From assembly GCA_038246575.1 (NCBI GenBank), contig JBBRVU010000203.1, positions 1 through 7,020 of the forward strand: a stretch of 7,020 nt of DNA. Reading direction: 5' to 3'. A model generated the notes under the pieces. That model did not search any database and was not told the DNA's origin. It was given only the letters and a program-made list of their open reading frames with translations. Numbering within the stretch: the first letter of the stretch is position 1; each line of letters begins with the position of its first letter. The translations under genes were made by a program, and so were the position numbers. This document shows, piece by piece, positions 1 through 5,500 of the stretch. The stretch is from JACCUZ01 sp038246575 (GTDB lineage: Bacteria > Actinomycetota > Actinomycetes > JACCUZ01).

Positions 1-2
1 AG

Positions 3-332
3 GTGATGCATCGCAAGCGCCCCGCGTTCGTCCCGCTGCACGACCGCTATATCTGGAGGTGCTACGTCGGGAAGGGCACGCCGGTGCCCATCGAGCGGAA
101 CCGCACGTGGCAGCGATACATCCCGCTGCTCGCCGCCGCCATCGTTGAAGATCTGCTCCGCGAAGATCAGTGGCTGAAGGACGTCGCGGCGCTTGCTGTC
201 GGACCAGTGCCCATCACGACCCTTCGGGCCCTAGACATAGTCGCCTGGCGGGCTGGCAAGAACGCACAGTCATCCGTCGATGAAGACGACCTCGAGCTCG
301 ACGTCGAGGAGGGAGTATCCGCCGACGGATGA
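3..332 (+). CDS. Hypothetical protein, 109 aa, possibly 5'-truncated by the window edge
   Basis: I do not recognise this protein. The frame is open from the left edge. The first codons seen are GTG (3-5) and ATG (6-8), but the true start may lie outside the window, since only two bases precede them and no ribosome binding site can be judged. The protein is basic and aromatic at its N-terminus (HRKRPAF, RYIWRCYVG). A helical stretch follows (PLLAAAIVEDLLREDQWLKDVAALAVG, residues about 41-67), and the tail is strongly acidic (VDEDDLELDVEEG). No signal peptide or membrane segment is seen. Codon use is less GC-biased than in the downstream genes (TAT, ATA, GAA, GAT are used; about 65% GC), which suggests an accessory or more recently acquired gene. 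The LLxxDxWxxxxAALxxG stretch vaguely recalls small DUF6000-like proteins, but too weakly to assign. The reading frame continues in phase past its TGA into a hydrophobic segment. Confidence 0.5.
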   Translation: MMHRKRPAFVPLHDRYIWRCYVGKGTPVPIERNRTWQRYIPLLAAAIVEDLLREDQWLKDVAALAVGPVPITTLRALDIVAWRAGKNAQSSVDEDDLELDVEEGVSADG

Positions 333-374
333 CGCGTCGGTCGCCTGATCCGGCACCATTGGCTCGTGCTGCAC

Positions 375-437
375 ATGAAGCGGGGGCGCTGGGTCGCCCT
401 GGTCATCGCAGTTCTTGTGGTTGCAACATGCGCCTGA
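375..437 (+). other. Micro-ORF encoding a 20-residue signal-peptide-like sequence
   Basis: ATG at 375 opens a 20-codon frame ending at TGA 435-437. The peptide has a basic n-region (MKRGRW), an uninterrupted hydrophobic core (VALVIAVLVVA) and a lipobox-like end (VATC-A), then stops. It overlaps the proposed acetyltransferase start (ATG 428) by 10 nt, so termination here could feed reinitiation on that gene, which has no visible Shine-Dalgarno sequence. The frame is the same as that of the 109-residue gene ending at 332, and no other stop lies between 333 and 434. It could be a translated leader, a remnant of a lipoprotein gene, or chance. No Shine-Dalgarno sequence precedes ATG 375. Confidence 0.3.
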
Positions 438-946
438 CAACAAGGCGGCTCCTTCTGGCCAATGTCACTAACGACGACCTGGACGGGCTGCTGGCGGTCG
501 CGCTGAGCAACCCGGAGTTCCTCGCAACTCACGAGGGGTCCGACGGCGACCCGGGCGGATTCAATCGGGACATGCTCGAACGCGACCTGTCCGTCGCGGC
601 TCTCGACCCTGCCCGGCACCCCCTCAGCGTGCGCCTGCGCGACACGGACGAGGTGGTCGGCTGGGCGGAGGTCCTGGACGAGCACCCGCAGGACAGGCTG
701 CCGTGGATCGGGCTGCTCGAGATCCACGCCGACCGTCACCGGCAGGGGCTGGCCACCGAGGCAGCAGCGGCCATCGTCGGCTGGGCACGCGATCGAGGCG
801 CGGCCGCCCTGCGGCTCGGTGTCGACGACCGGAACGACGCAGCTGCAGCGTTCTGGGCCACGCATGGCTTCTTCCCGGTCGACCAGCGCCAGCGAGCGAG
901 CCCACTCGGCACTCTCGGTGTGACCGTGCTCGAACAGACCTTCTGA
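428..946 (+). CDS. GNAT-family N-acetyltransferase
   Basis: The 172-residue protein has the layout of a Gcn5-related N-acetyltransferase, which transfers acetyl from acetyl-CoA to an amine; the substrate cannot be told. The start MRLTTRRLLL is the usual opening of the RimJ/RimL-like group. A central strand is followed by the acetyl-CoA pyrophosphate-binding loop (RHRQGLATEA, residues 103-112). The usual Q/R three residues before the loop glycine is histidine here, with arginines on both sides. The C-terminal AAAAFWATHGFFPV (138-151) is the classic family end, where the helix packs against CoA. An in-frame ATG at 329, overlapping the upstream stop as ATGA, would add 33 Pro/Ala/Arg-rich residues. 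It has a purine-rich GGAGGG at 309-314, but about 14 nt away. I prefer 428 because the extension resembles no acetyltransferase N-terminus. It is convergent with the minus-strand gene that ends at 989. Confidence 0.85.
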   Translation: MRLTTRRLLLANVTNDDLDGLLAVALSNPEFLATHEGSDGDPGGFNRDMLERDLSVAALDPARHPLSVRLRDTDEVVGWAEVLDEHPQDRLPWIGLLEIHADRHRQGLATEAAAAIVGWARDRGAAALRLGVDDRNDAAAAFWATHGFFPVDQRQRASPLGTLGVTVLEQTF

Positions 947-960
947 GCACACGACCGCAG

Positions 961-983
961 GGGAGCGACGGGTTCGCTGCCTC
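961..983. terminator. Possible weak bidirectional terminator hairpin
   Basis: The 42-bp gap between the convergent acetyltransferase and YbaK-like genes contains AGCGA-CGGGT-TCGCT (964-978). This 5-bp stem could be lengthened by AGG/CCT pairing across a small internal loop. No T-run follows on either strand. Position between convergent genes is the main support. Confidence 0.25.
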
Positions 984-988
984 GCAGA

Positions 989-1465
989 TCAGGCCGCGCC
1001 TACATCGGCTGGCTCGCCGCCGGTGAGGCGCACCAGCTCGTCGTACGTCGTCGGGAACACCGAATGGGGGTGGCCGGCGGCCGCCCAGATCTCGACGTAC
1101 TCCGCGAGGTGGGTGTCGACCAGCGTGCGCAGCGGCTCGGGGTGCCCGACCGGTGCGACGCCGCCGATGGCGAACCCGGTGTGGGCCCGCACAAAGTCGG
1201 GATCGGCGCGACCGACTTTGGCCGCGCCGACCAGCGCCGCGACCTTGGCGGTGTCGACCCGGTGGCCGCCTGAGGCCAGCACGAGCAGTGGCACGCCGTC
1301 GGCGTCGAAGACCAGCGAGTTGGCGATCTGGGCGACCTCGACGCCGAGCTCGTCGGCCGCCTGGGCCGCCGTACGGGCTGAGCCGTCCAGGGTCCGCACC
1401 TCGCCGGCCGCGCCGAGCTCGGCCAGCCGGGCGGTGACGCGAGCGACGCTGGGATGGGTGGGCAC
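989..1465 (-). CDS. YbaK/EbsC-family aminoacyl-tRNA deacylase-like protein
   Basis: The 158-residue protein matches the YbaK/EbsC (INS-type) editing-domain fold, whose members hydrolyse mischarged tRNAs such as Cys-tRNA(Pro) or Ala-tRNA(Pro). Evidence is the N-terminal HPSVARVTARLAELG, the VAQIANSLVFDADG strand (44-57), GGHRVDTAKVAALVG (66-80) and the family's conserved substrate-loop motif GGVAPVGH (101-108). Length fits single-domain free-standing editors. The lysine found in YbaK and ProX editing sites appears to be Asn49 here (IANSLVF), so either the family branch uses other residues or activity differs. I chose GTG 1463-1465 because VPTHPSV matches the usual start and because TAATCT lies exactly 7 nt upstream, as expected for a leaderless mRNA. 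The frame stays open far upstream to 2128, but that stretch is low-complexity and lies opposite the divergent operon. The gene is convergent with the acetyltransferase. Exact tRNA substrate unknown. Confidence 0.88.
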   Translation of the reverse strand: MPTHPSVARVTARLAELGAAGEVRTLDGSARTAAQAADELGVEVAQIANSLVFDADGVPLLVLASGGHRVDTAKVAALVGAAKVGRADPDFVRAHTGFAIGGVAPVGHPEPLRTLVDTHLAEYVEIWAAAGHPHSVFPTTYDELVRLTGGEPADVGAA

Positions 1466-1478
1466 GCGCCTGAGATTA
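1463..1478 (-). promoter_or_regulatory. Leaderless promoter -10 and start of the YbaK-like gene
   Basis: On the minus strand the sequence reads TAATCT, then 7 nt (CAGGCGC), then GTG. TAATCT fits the actinobacterial -10 consensus TANNNT, and the 7-nt gap puts the expected transcription start on the G of the start codon. No convincing -35 hexamer is seen about 17-18 nt upstream. No Shine-Dalgarno sequence is needed or found. Confidence 0.55.
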
Positions 1479-1496
1479 GTGGTTGGGCCGAAGGGC

Positions 1497-1527
1497 TTGA
1501 CGCAGTGTCGGTGGGTGGGGTTACTGT
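1497..1527 (+). promoter_or_regulatory. Candidate promoter of the DUF6504-HEPN-polymerase operon
   Basis: TTGACG (1497-1502) fits a -35 element and TACTGT (1522-1527) fits the TANNNT -10. The spacer of 19 nt is slightly long. Transcription would start near 1534, placing the LexA box at about +3 to +18, where bound repressor would block initiation or escape. The leader to the first start codon would be about 145 nt. This assignment is inferred from sequence only. Confidence 0.45.
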
Positions 1528-1536
1528 GGGTCTTGT

Positions 1537-1552
1537 TCGAACGCATGTTCGA
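1537..1552 (+). promoter_or_regulatory. SOS box (LexA operator), perfect palindrome
   Basis: The sequence TCGAACGCATGTTCGA is TCGAAC-N4-GTTCGA, an exact match to the LexA-binding consensus known from mycobacteria and other actinobacteria, and all 16 bases are self-complementary. It lies 126 bp before the first gene of the plus-strand operon, just downstream of the candidate promoter. The operon's polymerase belongs to a type often under LexA control, which supports the call. The divergent YbaK-like gene's start is more than 70 bp away, so it is less likely to be the target. Confidence 0.88.
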
Positions 1553-1557
1553 TACGG

Positions 1558-1572
1558 GGGTGGGACCCACCC
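1558..1572 (+). repeat. 15-nt G/C palindrome after the SOS box
   Basis: GGGTGGG-A-CCCACCC is a perfect inverted repeat beginning 5 bp after the LexA box. As RNA it could form a 6-bp stem with a 3-nt loop; as DNA it could be a second operator. No known regulator site is recognised. Confidence 0.5.
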
Positions 1573-1625
1573 GGCACCGTGGACTCGACCCCCGCGGTGC
1601 CGGGAGGGGTCCCGGTCCCGGCACC
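1571..1625 (+). promoter_or_regulatory. Leader with two mutually exclusive hairpins
   Basis: Arm A (1571-1579, CCGGCACCG) pairs perfectly with arm B (1595-1603, CGGTGCCGG) over a 15-nt loop. Arm B also pairs perfectly, as GGTGCCGGGA (1596-1605), with arm C (1616-1625, TCCCGGCACC) over a 10-nt loop. Both hairpins use the same central bases, so only one can form at a time, as in attenuators and some riboswitches. No U-tract follows arm C, so it is not a standard intrinsic terminator. It lies 53 nt before the DUF6504 start. The arms are directly visible; a regulatory role is inference, and very GC-rich DNA yields hairpins easily. Confidence 0.4.
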
Positions 1626-1635
1626 ACCGCCGGCT

Positions 1636-1665
1636 CGAGCCGCACCCGCCAGCACGAGCCGCACC
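1636..1665 (+). repeat. Short direct repeat in the operon leader
   Basis: CGAGCCGCACC occurs at 1636-1646 and again at 1655-1665, a 19-bp period, just before the ribosome binding site of the DUF6504 gene. Function unknown; it may be chance in GC-rich sequence. Confidence 0.4.
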
Positions 1666-1678
1666 ATCTGGAGGAACG

Positions 1679-2017
1679 ATGACCCGGAGGTACGACGACC
1701 CGGTCGAGGTCCGCCGCCGTGACGAGGACCCGGCCGAGTTCCTCTGGCGTGGCCGCTTCTACGCCGTGCGTGAGGTGCTCGCGCGCTGGGTCGAGACCGG
1801 GGCCTGGTGGCAGCCGGGAGACCCGAGGAGCTCGGGGGGTCCGGGCCGGGCAGGGGACGCGACACCCGCAGTGCCCGCCGCGCCTGTCGCGCTCGCGGGT
1901 GAACGGGAGATCTGGCGGGTGGAGGCCAGCTCCGGCCGGGCCCAGGGTGCCGGGATCTTCGACCTGTGCTTCGACTGGACGGCCGGCGGCTGGACGCTGC
2001 TGCGCACCCAGGACTGA
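1679..2017 (+). CDS. DUF6504-family protein, first gene of the SOS-box operon
   Basis: This 112-residue protein matches the actinobacterial DUF6504 family. Visible blocks are RYDDPVEVRRRDEDPAEFLW (residues 4-23), WRGRFYAVREVLARWVETGAWW (23-44) and a C-terminal block EIWRVEA...FDLCFDWTAGGWTLLR (77-109). Between them lies a Gly/Pro/Ala linker (45-73). The tryptophan-rich strands suggest a small beta-rich fold. No catalytic motif, signal peptide or membrane segment is seen, so it is probably cytoplasmic. Function of the family is not known to me; members occur near DNA polymerase genes in actinobacteria, so a role in damage-tolerance synthesis is a guess by association. GGAGG at 1670-1674 fixes ATG 1679. 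The frame is open upstream to 1454, but that would run through the promoter and LexA box. A 35-bp gap separates it from the next gene. Confidence 0.85.
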   Translation: MTRRYDDPVEVRRRDEDPAEFLWRGRFYAVREVLARWVETGAWWQPGDPRSSGGPGRAGDATPAVPAAPVALAGEREIWRVEASSGRAQGAGIFDLCFDWTAGGWTLLRTQD

Positions 2018-2052
2018 CGAGACTGACCGGCTGACGAGCGGAAGGACGAGAG

Positions 2053-2505
2053 ATGGCTGCGACAACCGATGTCCTGGTGCGGCGACCGCCGGTGGTGGCC
2101 GCGGCCCACGACCTGCTCGCCACCGCACGACACGACCTGGCCGAGGCGATGGTGACCACGGTCGCCACCGAGCGCTACGCCAGCGCCCACCTCGCGGCGT
2201 TGCGGACCGCGGCCGCGGTGCTCGCGGTGCGCACCCGCCCGGCCGCGACCAAGCGGCCGCGCAACGTCTGGTCGATGCTGCCGCAGGTGGCGCCCGAGCT
2301 CACCGAGTGGGCGGCGTTCTTCGCCGCGGGGGCCAACAAACGAGCCGCGGCCGAGGCCGGGCTGTCCCGGGCGACCAGCCCGCGCGAGGCCGACGACCTG
2401 CTGCGCGACACCCAGACGTTCCTCGCTCTCGTCGAGACGACCCTCGGGCTCGACCACCAGCCGGTGATCCCGCACCTCGCTCCCTTGGCTCACCGGGCCA
2501 GCTGA
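2053..2505 (+). CDS. SAV_6107-family HEPN-domain protein
   Basis: The 150-residue, mostly helical protein matches the SAV_6107-type HEPN family of actinobacteria. Recognisable parts are ARHDLAEA (25-32), ATERYASAHLAALRTAAAVLAVR (38-60), the central VWSMLPQVAPELTEWAAFFAAGANKRAAAEAG, and a last helix DLLRDTQTFLALVETTLGL. RYASAH (41-46) has the form R-x4-H, the catalytic signature of HEPN ribonucleases, on a predicted amphipathic helix; whether it is catalytic here is not shown. HEPN proteins often act as metal-independent RNases in toxin-antitoxin, CRISPR and phage-defence systems, but some are non-catalytic. No partner antitoxin such as an MNT nucleotidyltransferase is adjacent. AAGGA at 2042-2046 is a good ribosome binding site 6 nt before ATG. 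It lies between DUF6504 and the polymerase in one direction, so it should share LexA control. It ends 70 bp before the polymerase start. Confidence 0.83.
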   Translation: MAATTDVLVRRPPVVAAAHDLLATARHDLAEAMVTTVATERYASAHLAALRTAAAVLAVRTRPAATKRPRNVWSMLPQVAPELTEWAAFFAAGANKRAAAEAGLSRATSPREADDLLRDTQTFLALVETTLGLDHQPVIPHLAPLAHRAS

Positions 2506-2575
2506 CTGGCGACACCTCGGGTCCAGCTGTTCCTTCCCTCATCCGCCCCCGTAGCGACAGGCCCCGGCAACCCAC
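2506..2575 (+). other. 70-bp gap between HEPN and polymerase genes
   Basis: The gap holds no gene and no strong terminator. The stretch before GTG 2576 has only CAGG (2558-2561), 14 nt away, so the polymerase's start may depend on coupling or a weak site. A pyrimidine-rich run (2529-2540) and a repeated CCAGCTG are visible. No SOS box or good -10/-35 pair was found, so read-through from the upstream promoter is the simplest model. Confidence 0.4.
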
Positions 2576-5500
2576 GTGTCCAGCGATCCCTTCGTCCACC
2601 TCCACGTCGCCTCCGGCTACTCGCTGCGCTACGGCGCGTCGCATCCGCACGTCCTCGTCGAGCGTGCCGCCGAGCACGGCATGGACACCCTTGCTCTCAC
2701 CGACCGCGACGGCGTCTACGGCGCGGTGAAGTTCGCCAAGGCCGCCCAGGCGGCCGGGATCCGCCCGGTCCTCGGGGTCGACCTCGCGATCGAGCCCTCC
2801 GGTCTGCTCGCGACGGCCCACCCGTCGATGCGCGCCCGCCCGGCCCGCAAGCAGCCGGCGCGCGGTGGTGCCGCGGTCGACCCGCGCCACCCGCGGGTCA
2901 CCCTGCTCGCCCAGGACAAGGCCGGCTGGGCCGCGCTGTGCCGGCTGGTGTCGGCCACCCACCTGCGCGGCGAGCGCGGCAAGCCGGTCACCACCTTCGA
3001 CCTCGTCGCCGAGCACGTGCAGGCCGCCGCGACCGGCGGCACCAGCACCACCAACGGCAGCGCCCGCAGCGCCGGTGGCCTGCTGGTCATGCTCGGCCCC
3101 GGCTCCGAGGTCGGCCGGGCACTGACCGCCCGCCGGCCCGACCTCGCCACCGCCGTCCTCGACCAGTGGCGGGCTGCCGTCGACCACACCGACCTGCTGC
3201 TCGAGGTCGTCTGCCACCGCGGGCCCGACGACCTGCCCCGCGCCGCCCGGATGCTGCGCTTCGCCACCGAGGCACGCACCACCGCAGTGCTCACCAACGC
3301 GGTCCGCTACGCCGACCGCGCCGACGCCCCGACCATCGACGTCCTCGACGCGTCCCGGCGGCTGGTGGCCCTCGACCCGCGCCACGTCGACCGGGTCAAC
3401 GCGGAGGGATTTCTCAAGTCCGGCAAGGAGATGGCGCTGGTCGCCGAGGAGATCGCCCGCGCGGCCGGCGCCGACGAGCGGGCTGCCCACCACCTGCTGG
3501 CCACCACCCGACGGGTCGCCGACAGGTGCGCGGTCGACCCGCGGGCCGACCTGGGCATCGGTGAGGTCCACTTCCCGGACCTGCAGGTCCTCGGAGCCGG
3601 CGCAGTTCCCGGCGAGGACCCGGTCCGGGCTGCCGCGCGGGTGCTGCGCGAGCGCTGCGAGGCCGGGTTCGGCCGCCGCGCGATGGTCGCGACCCGTGAG
3701 GTCCGCGAGCGACTCGAGGCCGAGCTGTCGGTCATCGACACGTTGGGCTTCCCGTCGTACTTCCTCACCGTCGCCGACGTCGTCGACCTCATCCGCGAGA
3801 TGGGCGTACGTGTTGCCGCGCGCGGGTCGGGGGCCGGCAGCCTGGTCAACTACCTGCTCGGCATCTCCGGGGTCGACCCCATCCGGCACCGATTGCTGAT
3901 GGAGCGGTTCCTGTCCCCGTTGCGGGCCGCGCTGCCCGACGTCGACGTCGACGTCGAGTCCGCCCGGCGCACCGAGGTCTACGAGCGGATCCTCGAGCGC
4001 TTCGGCGGCGAGCGGGTGGCCTGCGTGTCGATGATGGACACCTACCGGGTGCGCCACGCGATCCGCGACGTCGGTGCGGCGCTCGGGCTGCCGCCCGCCG
4101 AGATCGACCAGGTGGCCAAGGCTTTTCCGCACATCCGGGCCCGCGACGTGCACGACGCGCTCGAGGAGCTGCCCGAGCTGCGCGCGTCCCGGCTCGGCGT
4201 GCACGGCCCCGGTTCCTTCGATCTGCTCTTCCGTCTCGTCGAGCGTCTCGACGGCCTGCCGCGCCACGTCGCGCTGCACCCGTGCGGCGTACTGCTCTCC
4301 GACACGACGTTGCTCGACCGCACACCGGTCGAGGCGAGCTGGCTGGGCTTCCCGATGAGCCAGTTCGACAAGGACGACGTCGAGGAGCTCGGCCTGCTCA
4401 AGCTCGACGTGCTCGGCATCCGGATGCAGTCGGCGATGTCCTACGCCCTGGACGAGGTCGTGCGCGTCGACGGCGGTCCGGTGATCGACCTCGACGACCA
4501 GCAGCAGGTGCCCCTCGACGACCCGGACACGTTTGCGCTGATCCAGTCGACCCGCACCCTCGGGATGTTCCAGATCGAGTCACCGGGCCAGCGCGAGCTG
4601 GTCGGCAAGTTCGGCCCCGAGACCTTCGACGACCTCATCACCGACATCTCGTTGTTCCGGCCCGGCCCGGTCAAGAGCGACATGGTCACCCCGTTCCTCA
4701 AGGCCCGGCAGGGCTGGGCGGAGCCGCAGTACCTGCACGAGTCGTTGCGCTACGCCCTCGAGGAGACCTGCGGTGTCGTGGTCTTCCACGAGCAGGTGCT
4801 GCAGATCGTGTCGACGTTCACCGGGTGCAGCCTCGCCGAGGCCGACGAGGTGCGCCGCGCGCTGGGCACCACCGACGGCCAGCCCGAGGTGGAGGTGTGG
4901 CTGCGCCCGCGTGCCTATGCCCGCGGCTACGACGTCGCCACCGTCGACACGGTCTGGAAGGTGCTCAAGGCGTTCGCGTCCTTCGGGTTCTGCAAGGCCC
5001 ACGCCGCCGCGTTCGCCCTGCCGACCTACCAGTCGGCGTGGCTCAAGACCCACCACACCGCGGCCTTCCTCGCCGGGGTGCTCACCCACGACCCCGGCAT
5101 GTACCCCAAGCGGCTGATCCTCGACGACGCCCGCCAGTTCGGCATCGCGGTGCTCCCGCTCGACGTCAACCGCTCCGACGCGACCTACCGCATCGAACGC
5201 GTCGCCGCCGAGGACGCGTCCCAGTCTGACCAGCCCGACCAGCCCGACCAGCCATGGCTGCGGGCTCGCGGCTACGGCATCCGGCTCGCGCTGTCCGAGG
5301 TCAAGGGCATCTCCGAGGCCGAGGTCGCCCGCGTCGTGGCCGGCCAGCCCTACGGCTCGCTCTCGGACTTCTGGGGCCGGGCCACGGTGTCGCGTCCGGT
5401 CGTGGAGCGACTCGCCCTCACCGGCGCATTCGACGACCTCTACTCGCTGCGCCCCGAGGGCACCAGCGGCAGCACCCGCAGCCGGCTGACCCGTCGTGAC

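Noticed and set aside
329..427. Earlier ATG for the acetyltransferase, overlapping the upstream stop
   Set aside because: It adds 33 Pro/Ala/Arg-rich residues unlike GNAT N-termini, and its purine-rich site is about 14 nt away. Kept only as an alternative.
1596..1625. Hairpin as an intrinsic terminator of the operon leader
   Set aside because: There is no U-tract after the stem, and genes it would cut off start 53 nt downstream. A structural or regulatory leader role is more plausible.
1454..1678. Upstream in-frame extension of the DUF6504 gene
   Set aside because: It would translate the promoter, LexA box and hairpins. ATG 1679 has a strong GGAGG and fits the family start.
1466..2128. N-terminal extension of the YbaK-like protein by about 220 residues
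   Set aside because: The extension is Pro/Arg/Gly low-complexity, crosses the SOS box and lies opposite the DUF6504 gene. The conserved domain begins at GTG 1465, with a matching -10 upstream.
2053..2505. HEPN half of a HEPN/MNT toxin-antitoxin pair
   Set aside because: No nucleotidyltransferase (GSxxxGxxxxxSD motif) is encoded next to it on either strand.
2300..4279. Long minus-strand open frame opposite the polymerase gene (659 codons)
   Set aside because: Its translation is Arg/Gly/Val/Asp-rich with no recognisable domain. It is the expected antisense shadow of a GC3-rich gene whose plus-strand product is unambiguous.
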